In this document: piece after piece, positions 44,489 through 56,318 of the stretch
Position numbering within the stretch: the first letter of the stretch is position 1
Layout of the letters: the number at the start of each line of letters is the position of its first letter
Assembly (NCBI GenBank): GCA_030568195.1
Contig: JAJLTO010000014.1
Span: 1 to 64,000 of the forward strand
Reading direction: 5' to 3'
Origin: Dipodascopsis uninucleata var. uninucleata
Lineage: Eukaryota > Ascomycota > Lipomycetes > Lipomycetales > Lipomycetaceae
DNA: 64,000 nt
The notes under the pieces: model-generated
The model's database searches: none
Seen by the model: only the letters and a program-made list of their open reading frames with translations
What the model was told of the DNA's origin: nothing
Position numbers and translations under genes: made by a program

Positions 44489-45477
44489 TCCCTAGGATAT
44501 ATCTGCTCACTTTTTTGTCCTCGTATGTTGTTTAGCTATAGGTATTACTTCCTAATTTGATTTAGTTTTGAAATTTGGCCAGCTGCTCGTTTAATGTCGT
44601 TTGACATATTGCATGTATTCTCTTTCATAGGATCTTTACTTAACAGAAGCTGAAGCTGTCGATTAACCACATTGTTCTTGCTTTAAACTTAATAGTTAAG
44701 AATTATATGTGATCGCATTTTATATAGTTTTAGTGTTATTGTGGTTTTTCTGTTAGTTTTGTAAATCTGAAGATATACTGTTTCATTTGTCGGCCAGCAT
44801 ATGGATATAGGAAGGAGTCTAGTTCTGTATAAGATGTAAGAGCGGTTTTGTTTTGTTTTTCTGGTGTTTCTAACTTATTATTTTTACTCATTATTTATTA
44901 TATTTCTAATGTTATTTCTATTATTGCGTTTCCAACTCGACTTTAATATTTTAACAAAATGCGTTGTACGAGCATACCAATAATTGCTATCGTTTTCTTT
45001 CATTATTAGGATATTATAACTATAATTGTCATTATCACCGTTCGATCTTTTCATTATTTTAATCTTAGAGTATTCATTAAGTTAAAAAGTACTACAGATG
45101 TGTTTTCAAATTATTTGCCATTTCAAGTGCCAACAAAGGTTTGGAATCTAGCACAATATTCTAGATCATACGGTGGAAACTACAACACCACATGCTGCAC
45201 TCATTTCACTCTTCCTACGTTCCTTATTTATATATTTTAAATTCGATTTTGCAGCTGTATTTCGTCACAGTAAATACATGGAGGCATAAAATTCCACTAT
45301 ACTCCTTCAGAAATATAGGAAACTCATCAGCTACTATTGCTAAATGATTCTCCATTTCTAGCACACTGCTATCTTCGACCTTATCATATATCAGTGATAT
45401 CTTTGAACGGACAAACTCATGCAACTTTAACATAGAAATGTATTGTAGATATGTAAAAATTGAACAAATAAGAAAAT
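44489..45477. other. Convergent intergenic region, UBL3 / UMP1
   Basis: 989 bp between two stop codons, far more than two 3' UTRs need in this window. Strongly T-rich around 44850-45080. I found no gene, repeat or RNA signature. Confidence 0.45.
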
Positions 45478-46030
45478 TTACATATTCATGCGTCGTTCCA
45501 GTTCTGTGTGGAAGTCCATTGGGATTTCGTCCATTCCTATAATCAGTATACCCATTAACATCATTTATACAGTACATTATATGTTGAACTTGATTCATTA
45601 ACTCTTTCTTACCTCCATATATATCTTCCCAGTCGACTACAGCATCGCGTCCTAACAATATCTCAGTAGCTAGGTCGTTTCTTGATCCAGGTGCTCCATT
45701 AGCCATCATCCAATCAGCACGCTGCAATACTTCGGGACAGTAAGCTCGACTAGCTCGACAAGCTTCGATTTCCATCACTCGCTTAACAGGTTCATGAGTT
45801 CCGAAAATTCTTCGAAGGTTCTGCATCTTAAAATCGAATTGATTACGATCCCAGTTCTTGATCCGTGCTTCCAAAGCACTAGCCTCGGTAGAAGCAGAGT
45901 TCAAATCATTGGATATTGGCACTGGTGGTCTTCCTGCTAAGATATGATTGCTCAGTTCTGATACCTTCTCGCTAGGGAACGATGGCTTAGGAACAGTAGT
46001 CGCATGTTCTGTGTGTGGAACAATCTTCAT
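45478..46030 (-). CDS. UMP1: Proteasome maturation factor Ump1/POMP
   Basis: Two exons, complement of 45613-46030 and 45478-45536, 158 aa. The start MKIVPHTEHATTVP mirrors yeast Ump1 (MNIVP...). Conserved parts are LEARIKNWDRNQFDFKMQNL, RRIFGTHEPVKRVMEIE and LLGRDAVVDWEDIYG; the junction then gives G|MDEIPMDFHTELERRMNM, the usual end of the family. Reading through the 76 nt intron would add about 125 unrelated residues, so that longer frame is false. Ump1 is a chaperone of 20S proteasome assembly that is destroyed as the first substrate. Confidence 0.94.
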
Positions 46031-46425
46031 CGACTATAGCCGTGCACTTGGTTAGCGATATTGAACAATACTAAACCACCATTATATATAGACTTGACGC
46101 ATTTCCATTGTATCCTCTTCCTTTGACAAACTATATATTAAATATGATGACTTACCATTTTGAATAAAATCGCCCAAGGATCGGTCAGTAACTGCCCAGC
46201 TGAGTGTATGTATATACCTGATGTTGCGTCCGGAAGATGCAAACTCATCCATAGTTCCATGCAAGGCTCTTTTTCCGGGTAAGCAATTAGCAGGGTAAAT
46301 TAGTTTAATAGGGTAAATATTAATAATTGATTTTCGACAAACTCGATTAGTCTCAATGTTAGCGTTACGCAAAGGTAAACCCTAGTGGGTCTCTTACAAT
46401 GCATATCAGAGCGTCTCGCTGCCAT
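46027..46425 (-). CDS. Tentative small gene, unidentified
   Basis: Three candidate exons, complement of 46398-46425, 46156-46341 and 46027-46070, would give 85 aa. The central exon reads like protein (INIYPIKLIYPANCLPGKRA, LHGTMDEFASSGRNIRYIHT, LSWAVTDRSLGDFIQN) and is bounded by sound splice signals, but I recognise no family. The last exon is weak; if right, its stop overlaps the UMP1 start codon (ATGA). A second frame over the same DNA also reads plausibly (LLTDPWAILFKM, FVKGRGYNGNASSLYI) but would need a 25 nt intron. More exons may lie upstream as far as about 46640 (WFLSADLKSKTGCHFLEQRL). Gene presence is likely, structure is not settled. Confidence 0.35.
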
Positions 46426-47237
46426 TATAAAGGAATCGTAGATCTAAAAACAATTAGAATTTCAAATTGTGTAGCATGATTCTATAAAGGCTAATGACCG
46501 AATATATTACCGTATAATCGCTGTTCAAGAAAGTGGCATCCAGTTTTTGATTTTAAGTCAGCTGATAGAAACCACTAAAATGACATTTCAAATGAGACAA
46601 ATATGCAGATTAAGGAGCTACTGCCTCTATTCTATATGCCGGGTAAAACTGCTACGGTAAAAGTGCAGTGATATAACACTGGATTTAAGATGTAATGAAT
46701 AGTGAAGTAATCAGCGATGCTTGAAGTCTTCTGCACGGAAACTATAAGGAGGTTTTGTAGCGGAGGTGTCAAGCATTTTGAAACACTGGTTAAGTGTGAA
46801 ATTCTCAGCTCTAAAAGAAAGATTTACAAGGTCTTCTATAGAGATTCCTTTTAGATAAACATTTAATAAAGACATATCTAGGACTGATGGTATGTAGACA
46901 CGAAGAACTTGATTTGCTAGACCTGTCTATTCGAATCTTCTGTCTCGTAGCTTGATTATTAGGTCATTCTGAAGAAGTTCTTGGCCATAATTGGTCTAAT
47001 AACTAGAAAAGTATTGGAAAATGCTATTTAGCCATAATATTCATATGTCAGTGGCTCCTGACATCTTATTCAGCTAAATCAAAGAACAATTCAGCATCAC
47101 TAATCCAGTGAATACTACTTAAATCATTGAAAAGAATTTGTAGAACAGGACAATGCGTTAAAAACTAGACAAGATAAGTGTGCAGAGCATATATGCCGCC
47201 TTTATAGGCTCCTCCATGGCATAAAAGCTGCATCTTC

Positions 47238-47486
47238 ATGGCTTCTGTCTATGTTCATGGCTCTGGATTACATTACTTCTTTGCTTTAGAGACATACCTT
47301 AAAGTAGCACATATTGATACCGCTCTGAATACTGAACTCAGACATTATAGTCGTGATATTGGTGCCATCAAACGACGCAGAGGAGTGTTTGCTGCCGAGT
47401 TTGGACCTTCATATCTGGAAAAATTTCGGTCTGAAAACGAGAAATATTATCCTAATGTTTTTCGGACGACAAATCCTAGATTATAA
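47238..47486 (+). other. Short open frame, possible gene relic
   Basis: 82 codons with a helical, charged composition (FFALETYLKVAHIDTALNTE, LRHYSRDIGAIKRRRGVFAA, EFGPSYLEKFRSENEKYYPN). A second frame continues to 47637. No start context, intron signals or known family. It may be a decayed gene fragment or chance. Confidence 0.25.
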
Positions 47487-48622
47487 CTTTAATTGTTTAG
47501 TGTCCTTGGACCTGAACGTGCGGCTCATTAGTGTTTGTCAGTTTGAAGCAAGCCTGAATGAAAGTGCGAGCACGTTTCTTACACAATCATTCCACACGGC
47601 TTCTTTTCATGTTCATTCAAGAAAGAGATTATCATGATGCGATAATACGTTCGAGACGATTATCCCAGCCGTAGCGATGATTAAACTCTGCAGAAATTAA
47701 GCGATTGTGCATTTGCTGTATAACTGAGCTCCTGAACTAGATTCGACTGTACCGAAAGTTCCATGTAATTTGCCTATCTGCTAACTCTGCTTCCATACTC
47801 TTAAAACCGCAGTACTGAAGCAGAGAATTGGTTAAATGTACGCAGCACAATTAAGCAACAGTAGAAATTTGCTATATCGCAAATGTCGTCTTCTATAAGG
47901 CCGAAACACCATGCATATCAAAGCATACAATTTTTCTGTGGATGTAAGTTGGCAGGACTGCTTTTTTAGAGTACTGGTCACGCAAGTGCCCTTAAAGAAG
48001 TTCTGGCAGTAAAGCTTCCATCTAGCACCAGGTATTGGTATTCAGGTTCTTTAATCTCGTACAAAAATAGGTATGATGCTGTTTGGACTGTCTCTCCGGC
48101 CGAGCCCTGATGTAATAAACATTCAGCGACAAATAAAATCTACAGTATCCAAGATATACTGTGATCCTGTACGCAATAAATACAGATGCCGTGTATAGCT
48201 TATTTGCTCGTATCAAGAAAGCATAACAGTACCCCAGGTCTACTGTAACAGTAAGAACATCTAGGTATGTAAATCAAAGAGTTATTATTGGTATTTAGTT
48301 GAAGCTCTATGAGCGTATGCAGTATCTTAATGACCTCCTATACTCGCTCGCTATTGCGCAGAGATCTACAGACTATATTACAATATTTTAACTAGTGTTC
48401 TCTTCTAAAAGCTACTTACGATGACGTTTTATGTTTTTTTCTTCTGTTCCTCTTTTGAGTTTGGATTCTGTAACATACTTGACCACGCTATCTAACAGTA
48501 ACCTGCTCATGTGTTGGCCTACCCTATGGTTGCTGTAACTGTGCTGCATAGAAGGCCATTCGATCGCCGCATAATAGAGAGTCTGGCCAAGAGTGGTTTG
48601 TCCTTGCGAATAAGCTTTGACT

Positions 48623-48658
48623 CAAAAAACAAATAAAAAATAAAAAATAAAAATAAAA
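48623..48658 (+). repeat. A-rich simple repeat
   Basis: CAAAAAACAAATAAAAAATA-type tract, mostly (TAAAAA)n. It could be the tail of an old retroposed sequence, but no element body, target-site duplication or clear Pol III box pair was found beside it. Confidence 0.5.
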
Positions 48659-50628
48659 CCTCCTTTACATCATACTCTCGCAATTGCATGTAAATAGTTA
48701 AATGGCTGTTCGCCCCTGCTGCACTACATACTGTATCTGCAAGTCTTCGCCTAAAAATAAACAGATCTTGTAAGGAATAAAATTCAATCATGGATATCTT
48801 GTATCAAATAAATAACGCATGCCAAATCCACTGCAAAGGTACTAATCGAGTAGCTGATTTTAGCGCTGAATATATGTAACTACATAGTAGACTGTAATCT
48901 GTGCACACTACGGCATGACTGGCGCCACTAGCTTCAATCCGTATACTGAGCATCAATCTGGAAAAACTATATGTGCTCTACCATTGGATTCTACAGGTTC
49001 TAAATAACCATTAGGACAAGCATGTCCGTCCTTCTAAATTACTGCCGCATAACGTTCAATACGGCTTTACACTTATGCCTCATACGCTTATGCCGCAATA
49101 AGCCACTTTTGTAAACCTTAATTCCTTCTTAACGGATTCGGTCCTCAGTCATTAAATGGCTCTATATCCGGTTTAGTGGGCGGCAGAGCTATGTATATCA
49201 CGAAGCTCCCTAGAAGCAGATCTAGCTGACTCGGTTTCCTTAACAATCTTTTCTCTCTTTCCCTATGTGTGGACTACTTTACTGGATTTTGGCTCCCCTT
49301 TGCTTTGTTATAGTCTACCGGACTGCGAATACGAAGTGCTGTAGGCAATTCCTCTAATTTATAAACCATAAGGACAAACGTTGGGTTTAATTACAGTCAC
49401 ATCAAGCGAAACTAATATAAACGGCCATATTCGTGATCATGGATTGTGGAATACCACACATGCGATCATCGCCAAACTGCACACGAAAGCGGATTGTCAC
49501 GTAGAATCACCACGCAATATATATTATCGAGAATTAGACTTTTGGCATATGCATGGACGCATAGTAAAAAAAAAGTTGTTTTCGTCTTGTGTAAGGTTTT
49601 GAAGTGTAAATGCAGAGTTTAATTGATGCTTGAAAGGACAAAATTATCTATGAAGCGCCGAAAAATACATGTAACAAAGATTAAATCATTACTTTTAAAC
49701 TTTTTATCAATGTAAATCTCCAAATCTAATTCCCTAGGTTTCTATTTTCTGCTAATAACCAAAAATAAACGATGTACGTAATTATTACAGTCTACATATT
49801 TCCAGCATCCGTCTTTCTTCACCATTCGTTTTCACGGCGATATATTCATTTCACCAACAAATCACATAAATTTAGGAAATCGAATTTTTATCTCGATTTT
49901 TTACTCAAGAAGTGTGCATAAGGGCCACTTAATTCTGCTATTAGATAGCTTTAGATCCTTCGCTCAAACTTGCTTATGCTAGGGGGGTGCTGTATCTTTC
50001 TTGGATCACCGAATTCTATACGTTCACTTTAAATCGCCCATTGTGCCTATTTGAAAGTACGCAGCTTAGTCTGCGCAAATCACAATAATTACATAAATCT
50101 TCGATGCACTAGTACGATTAAATCTGAAATATTTCTAATTGGTAAGTAGGTAATTGAATTATGCCGTGAGAAAGATATTAGTATGTATAAATGGCTTAGT
50201 ACGGCCTCATAGCTATAGTTGAGAGACTTTAGCTTATGAATGTACTAAAGAATAATCTCGAGCAGAGAATCTTCGGGCCTTGGACGACACTTTATGAATA
50301 ATACTCGACAGAGTATTGTGTATACTTGCAAAGTTGTTGAGTGGGCATTTCACTCCTGTTTATATTGCTAGCATAAAGACTGAGTACTTTTACTAATTAT
50401 TCGTACCTTTAGTTTACTGAGTCTTGGAAATTATTTTGCAGTTGCTTTCAATTGTTCTTATAAGTTTGGTTTTTGGACTTTTAGCTATCGATACATTGCA
50501 TCTATACAATCCTCTCTTTTAGAGATGCTATCACTTCATTGAAATACAGAATAAGAAACTAATCTATCGATATACGTGAACCAAGTTTCTGCTTATACCA
50601 CAAAAATCAGTTTAATTCTGAAACAAAT

Positions 50629-53613
50629 ATGCTTTCGAATATACAAAATCCGGTAATAGAAAATAATACAACAGATAGCTTGATGCCAGCAAAAGATACT
50701 CTGAGCATGAGTTTCAATGGACCTCAATCTCCTACCCCTGCAAGATGCGCTGTCCATTCAAACCTAGATGCAGATGCTAATGCAGCTTTGCTTGTCATGC
50801 TATCAAATGGCCACTCATTATCCAACAGTTCTTCATTGTTATCTGTCAGCCCCAATTCTCTAGCTGTCATATCGTCACCGTCTCTATCATCTTCTTCCTC
50901 CAGTTCGCGTTCTCCCTCACCAGAGCGACCAATCGAGATATCCGAGACAACAGCTCCAGTCCGCGCTCATGCTGTTCCTAATCGACTTCCTTACAAGCGT
51001 TCTATATTTCCTAATTCGCCGGGATCGATACCAGGAGTTGATAGCTCAAGTTCTATTGCTTCGTCAGTTTCATCTTTATTTTTACATACAAGTGATTCAT
51101 CGGCCTCTTCACCTCCTACATCGTCAGCGGCATCCTCGATTCTAAATTTTACCATTCCACATCAGTTACATCTTTCATCAAAAATTGACAAGAAATTACA
51201 ATCACAATGGTATGAAGAATATAGAATGATAGAATCGGAATATAACAGGTTCTGTAGTCGACCGCTTACTTCAAAAGGAAACGTTCTTCGATTATCATTA
51301 CTTCCTTTTCTTCGTGCTCGTTTAGGTGAAGAGTCCACCTTATCAAATATAATGACAACAGAAGAAATCTCACGAAGAATCTCTATTTTATATAAATGGT
51401 GGATTATACTCTTGGGTCTCCTAAGAGAGAAGCGTCAACAAGCTATTATTCCTGTTGCTGATCGAGCTGCTTGTCTGGAGTGTGTATTTGGTGTCATTAG
51501 CCGTCCAGAATGGCGGATATTGATATCGTGTAAGTTGATGCCAGGCACAACTGATTGGCCCATGATATATCGTGACACTATTATTGATACTTTAAGATTT
51601 GCCCTTGGACGTCTTGCGATGAAGCCTGTTCCAGTAAGTCTAGCAGTTTTTACAGGTTCTGTTTTAGCATATGCATATTTTTATGTACCGAACATCGCAG
51701 AAGCTCTGTTGTCTTTACTGAACGTTCAGCGTAAGGATCTTGGCAGGATTCGAAATTCTATGATCAATAGTACAGACTTGGCACAGATGAAGAAAGCGGT
51801 GCAGTGTTTGTTTCCAAAGCATTTAGCTAAACTTGTTGGCTGTACAAAAGTCGTCTCGAAGCCTGCATCAACACCGCTCGAGGATATATACGGATCATGG
51901 GTTTACAAATGGTGGGGTTCAGAAGTTGGACAATATAGCGATGTATTTGCTGCATTCCTTAAACATTACTATGTTATTGTTTCCGCTCATATTCCAGACG
52001 ATGCTACGGATCAACTCCTTATGGCAGCACCTGGAATTGTGTCAATTCATGCTGTAGTTCATCGATTATTTGACAGATTAGTGCACAGTCAAAAGACCGT
52101 ATCGCGTACTTTACCGCCGTCCATTTCAGATGTTCCTGATACTAGGCTATCTGTACCCGAAGCAACTGGATCTATCAGATCGCAGATATCCAGGATGAAA
52201 ATAATGTATGCGATAAGGGAGATTATAGAATCTACGCCTGCATGTTCATCATTTGCACTCCTCTATGCTAGAACGTTCGAATCAATTCTTCGAAGCATTA
52301 CTTTGACTGTTAGTCCCATAAATACGGAAGCTTGCTTGGCATTGCTAGATTTGGTGGAGCATGGCCTTTTGATGCTCTTGCCATCACCAGCCGGTGTTGC
52401 TCGTCATTCTGCAGATTGGTCCTTCTGGTTAATTGTGATGCAGCGCGCTGTTATTGCTGATAGTAGCATGTGTGACATGCGAGTAATAATGTTTTTATAC
52501 ACTATGTGGGATGAGATCGCATTAACAGATCATGTCGTCGATTACGAGAGGTGGATCCTGTCTGAAGGGATCTGGCAACAGCTATTTTGCCACTGGGCAC
52601 CAATAGTGCGAGCATATTACATGCGTTTGTTGTGTTGGCGTGTTTGCCGCAAGCCCTCAAGCCAAGCTTACAATGTCCTGAAGCAACGACTGAAGATGAC
52701 TTATTATAGTATCGTATCATATTACTTTCAGCAGGGCAATGATGCAAAGCCAATTGCTTGCGCGCCTCTGACACCTGTTGCTGGCCGTCGCCTTGCGATA
52801 GTTTCTTGTTCCTCTTTTGATTCTCCATCGCGTCAGTTTTTCATAAGTTCAATAAGTGGTATTGTTAGCATCAGTCCTCCTCGAACGACTGTTGTTAATC
52901 GATATGATGTTCATGATGAGGATGTTTTCATTATATCGAACCCTTCTAATCGGCATTCCCTCCCTAATGTACAATCGCAAGATTCAATTTTTAGTGGAGG
53001 AAAGATGTTAGGCACTATGTTAACGAAACGATGGAAACTCATCAAAAACTCTATAGGATCGCATTCAGAGTCATCCATAGCGGGACTAAAATCATCTTCT
53101 TCTTTATCTTTGACGTCTACATCATCAACTAAAACAAATGCAAACAACAATAAGCAAGAGAATGAAAACTTTGTTGAGCGTCCTTATAGTATGTCTTCGA
53201 AGAGAACTAGTATTGGTCATCAACATTTAAGTCCAAACAAGTCCTCGCTTTCACTAAATACAGACTTCATGAATGAGACTTCGATAAATACAGAGAGAGC
53301 ATACTGCTTCTGTTTACAGCCTTGCTGCAAGCCTACTTCGTTTCCAAAGCGAGTTGCTTCTATGTCTGGAAAACTTCCTCTGCCGTGTGCTCCTCGATTA
53401 CCGTTTGAGAATCCATTGCCTAGAGCTGATATGCGAACTGTTCCTCTTCTGAATAGTGAATTCTTGACCTATTCTGGTCATGCATTATCCGAATGGGCCT
53501 TGACTGTCCGCCAGTTTGAGCAGTTTGTCGATATGCGAAGACATCGCGACTGTATTAGTGATTCAGATCTGTGGGTAGGTTCTCCAAGTCTGTTCAGTGA
53601 ATGTAAATGGTGA
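50629..53613 (+). CDS. DUF1765 / UPF0592 family protein
   Basis: Single exon, 994 aa. Residues about 60-185 are Ser-rich and disordered. The family domain follows at about 200-420 (RLSLLPFLRARLGEESTLSN, ISILYKWWIILLGLLREKRQ, AACLECVFGVISRPEWR, DTIIDTLRFALGRLAMKPVP) and a helical C-terminal half includes RAYYMRLLCWRVCRKPSSQA. The last 200 residues are again Ser/Asn-rich, with a Cys-containing patch (YCFCLQPCCKP). Fungal members of this family are large, conserved and mostly uncharacterised; a membrane location was proposed for the fission yeast one, though I see few clear membrane segments here. Codon usage and length make the gene certain. Confidence 0.9.
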   Translation: MLSNIQNPVIENNTTDSLMPAKDTLSMSFNGPQSPTPARCAVHSNLDADANAALLVMLSNGHSLSNSSSLLSVSPNSLAVISSPSLSSSSSSSRSPSPERPIEISETTAPVRAHAVPNRLPYKRSIFPNSPGSIPGVDSSSSIASSVSSLFLHTSDSSASSPPTSSAASSILNFTIPHQLHLSSKIDKKLQSQWYEEYRMIESEYNRFCSRPLTSKGNVLRLSLLPFLRARLGEESTLSNIMTTEEISRRISILYKWWIILLGLLREKRQQAIIPVADRAACLECVFGVISRPEWRILISCKLMPGTTDWPMIYRDTIIDTLRFALGRLAMKPVPVSLAVFTGSVLAYAYFYVPNIAEALLSLLNVQRKDLGRIRNSMINSTDLAQMKKAVQCLFPKHLAKLVGCTKVVSKPASTPLEDIYGSWVYKWWGSEVGQYSDVFAAFLKHYYVIVSAHIPDDATDQLLMAAPGIVSIHAVVHRLFDRLVHSQKTVSRTLPPSISDVPDTRLSVPEATGSIRSQISRMKIMYAIREIIESTPACSSFALLYARTFESILRSITLTVSPINTEACLALLDLVEHGLLMLLPSPAGVARHSADWSFWLIVMQRAVIADSSMCDMRVIMFLYTMWDEIALTDHVVDYERWILSEGIWQQLFCHWAPIVRAYYMRLLCWRVCRKPSSQAYNVLKQRLKMTYYSIVSYYFQQGNDAKPIACAPLTPVAGRRLAIVSCSSFDSPSRQFFISSISGIVSISPPRTTVVNRYDVHDEDVFIISNPSNRHSLPNVQSQDSIFSGGKMLGTMLTKRWKLIKNSIGSHSESSIAGLKSSSSLSLTSTSSTKTNANNNKQENENFVERPYSMSSKRTSIGHQHLSPNKSSLSLNTDFMNETSINTERAYCFCLQPCCKPTSFPKRVASMSGKLPLPCAPRLPFENPLPRADMRTVPLLNSEFLTYSGHALSEWALTVRQFEQFVDMRRHRDCISDSDLWVGSPSLFSECKW

Positions 53614-54132
53614 AGTTAATTGTGCATATGGTGGACACTTTGAGTCTTTTTATATTATAAGATCTATTATTTGATTAATATAGAATGAAATTTATGTATG
53701 ATAGCGTCATAGGTATTTTATTTGGTACGGTGGTTTTATAACCCTTTTTCTGTTCATTTGATTGCTTTAATTGAAGGTGTGTCTTCAGTTAAGTTTTTAA
53801 TAATTTTTCATGAGCATATTTTAGTATTACGGTTCTTTTTAGTAGTATTTTGAGTAGATCGGTTTGTGAAATAGTCAATTAGCATATGAAAATTATATAT
53901 ATATATCTGAATTCATAATCAAATTCAATTTCGTATCAAACACGAGGATCCTTAGACGTTAAGTTAAATATCCTAAGCTCTCGTTCTATATTTCCAGTCA
54001 AATGTGAAATTATACGACTATTTCATGTCGGCTCTCTGATCGAGGTCACAGATTAAAGTATTACTATTGCAATTAGGAAAATTATACAAATTCAACTCTT
54101 TATATATACTAACTAGTATGCACAAAGTTACG
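53614..54132. other. Convergent intergenic region, DUF1765 / YJU3
   Basis: 519 bp between two stop codons. AT-rich with a short (TA)n run near 53896. No gene recognised. Confidence 0.4.
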
Positions 54133-55355
54133 TTATAACTTCGGACTGATCTGTTCGGGGGTTGATGACGGTACATGCTTAATTATCCAGCTCGTAATAT
54201 CCGCCAGGAACTTTTCCTTAGTTTCCTTGATTTCATTCTGAACTATAGTATAATATTATTAGAGGAAATTCAAATATTCAAACATCAACTATTGTGTATG
54301 AGACGACTTACGTTCATGATAAGCATCGTCATATGTGAAAAGACTTTTGTCAGAAAGGTTCGCTATTTCAATAAATTTCTTGCTGTCATCATAGGAATTG
54401 ATTTTATCCCCCGTTCCATGGCAGATCACAAGTGGTCTGTCAATAATGTTTTCAATAAATTTAGGGTCTAAAAGACGTGTACCTCGATCTAGCATATCTG
54501 CGATAAGTCTAAGCGTTCCAATGGCAGTTAGATCTTTATCCTTCTTAGACTTCTCAACATGCTCTGGATCACGCGAGAAGTAATCGAAATTTAACTTTGT
54601 ATCAAATTGTAATCCCGGGAACAGTAGAAGAACCTTACGCAAGAGATAATATTTCAACGGGTTAAGTTTAGTCTCGTTCTATATATCAAGTTACATTACC
54701 GTGTCAACGCAAGGTCTACTTTTAAGCCATTGCCAAATTTGGTCAGAACAGAGCGATTTACTCACACTTAAGCCTATTAGAGGAGCTCCACCTATATAGC
54801 CCGAAAAGGACTCACGATATTTACCAATCACCATGTAGTTGAGAGTAATGCCGCCTCCCATGCTGATACCGAGCATGTACCAAGGAACAGTCGAATTCGG
54901 GATATCCGCCTTCTCAATTACAGCGTCAAGATCATCAAAAACAAGCTTCTCGTTAGTGACTCCCTGTTCTTTACGCGATTTACACGTAAACCCAGATCCC
55001 CGCTGGTCAAATCCTAAAAATCCTATTTTGTTGTCCGCAAAATATTTCTTCATGTCGGTATAGCGTCCGCAGTATTCACCAAATCCTATAGGAATGATCG
55101 AAATCAAGAAGTCAGCACATCTATCACAGACATCCTTGAGAAGTGACATACAATAAAAGAGATATTACCATGAATTAAAAGAACGTTGGCAATTATTTCA
55201 CCGTCTGCAGGTCTCTGTTAATTTGTAAGTAAAATGTTAGTATTCACAAACATCCCATGATTCGTGAAGAGTTGGAGACATACAGCAGTTTCAACATGAA
55301 ATTCATGGCCATTCAACTGCCATGTAGTAGATTCCAGTATTGCAGATACACTCAT
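54133..55355 (-). CDS. YJU3: Monoglyceride lipase, Yju3-like serine hydrolase
   Basis: Five exons, complement of 55284-55355, 55169-55214, 54766-55085, 54312-54678 and 54133-54242, 304 aa (yeast Yju3: 313). Joined text includes ILESTTWQLNGHEFHVETA|R, IIANVLLIHG|FGEYCGRYTD (oxyanion HG motif), FLGFDQRGSGFT, the nucleophile elbow MLGISMGGG, IGGAPLIGLS|NETKLNPLKY, the acid in ICHGTGDKINSY and the histidine in YDDAYHE|LQNEIKETKEKF. The catalytic triad Ser-Asp-His is complete. A longer exon 3 that runs through SKSLCSDQ is open but lacks family match; the GTGAGT donor removes it. The enzyme hydrolyses monoacylglycerols on lipid droplets and mitochondria in yeast. Confidence 0.92.
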
Positions 55356-56318
55356 TGTTAAAAAGCCGAATCTTTAAATCGTTATATTTACTATAAATCT
55401 GTATTTTACTCTTAAAATCAAGCAATATTCTTATCTTAGTGTGAATATATGCTTAGACGAGAGGCTGACCAAGTTCAATTAATAAATGGGGATGTCATCG
55501 ACTTAATTAGGACCTTACCCTTATCCTTGCTCCTAATGTTTATATTACAAAGTCATCACTGATACGATCTTCACCACATGACTCTATACAGCGATCTTCT
55601 TCGGTCTACGTATCGATTCGTATACAAAATCGCCCTTTCTTCCAGTCTACAAAAATATTGCCTATTGACTATACCTCTTAGATTACTAGTGATCACAATA
55701 GATCGAATAAGGACAAACTTGTAATGCCCTAAAATGGTCATAGAAGTATTGATCACGTGACTATGTTGTCGCGGTAACGAGACTAAGCATGAAAGTGGCG
55801 CTAAATCAATATTTACCTTTACGAGAAATCATAACATTTTTTCCTTTCGTCCCTTAGAATGCTGTATTGCTGCAGTATACTTCTTAATATGATTATATGA
55901 TTGGCATGATATGATAATCATTGCTCAGTATTATAGTATGTTCTTGAAGAGATATTAATATTCTTGTTTTCAGCATTATTTTGTTGTGAAGAGGGCAAAA
56001 GTATGCATGACTAAGAATATCATAGAAATTATCATTAGTGAAGAAGCAGGGTACTCAACTTTCTGATCTCGTCCAGATTTATCATTATCATTGTTTCTAT
56101 TACTTTATAATACATTTGGGGATAGATTTTAATACACCAATCGTCATTTGTGTTCGATCTCAGCAATATTCTTAATATTCGTTGCTCAAAGAGTAGTAGC
56201 CATCACTACTAAGGAGATTGGAAGAGCACGTAGCAGCATGACCAGTGACTAAATATTTAACATAAAAGATCCGAAAGATACTAAAACGATAAATAAGGCT
56301 TATTAGCGAGGTACTCCG
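55356..56318. other. Divergent intergenic region, YJU3 / separase
   Basis: 963 bp between two start codons. AT-rich; short frames only. Presumably the two promoters. A MluI-type cell-cycle box was not seen. Confidence 0.45.

Larger units (their letters stand above)
46426..50628. other. 4.2 kb region without a convincing gene
   Basis: By far the longest gene-free stretch in the window. Both strands are full of stops apart from a few short frames, of which only the one at 47238-47486 has a protein-like look. A weak sequence echo is visible between about 49000-49050 and 49350-49400 (AACCAT-AGGACAA then TTAATTAC-type blocks). Part may be the promoter of the DUF1765 gene. No transposon terminal repeats, tRNA or LTR recognised. 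Confidence 0.5.

Noticed and set aside
45224-45612. Extended 268 aa UMP1 frame
   Set aside because: Reads through a GTAAGA intron; splicing at 45613/45536 gives the conserved terminus.
46082-46372. Sm-like (LSM10) identity for the tentative small gene
   Set aside because: GRNIRYIH resembles an Sm2 motif, but the residues that should separate Sm1 and Sm2 are missing.
48500-48658. SINE-like element with A-rich tail
   Set aside because: A box-A-like TGGCCAAGAGTGG is present, but no box B, target duplication or second copy was found.
49394-49401. HomolD-like CAGTCACA in the gene desert
   Set aside because: No gene start nearby; a chance match is expected.
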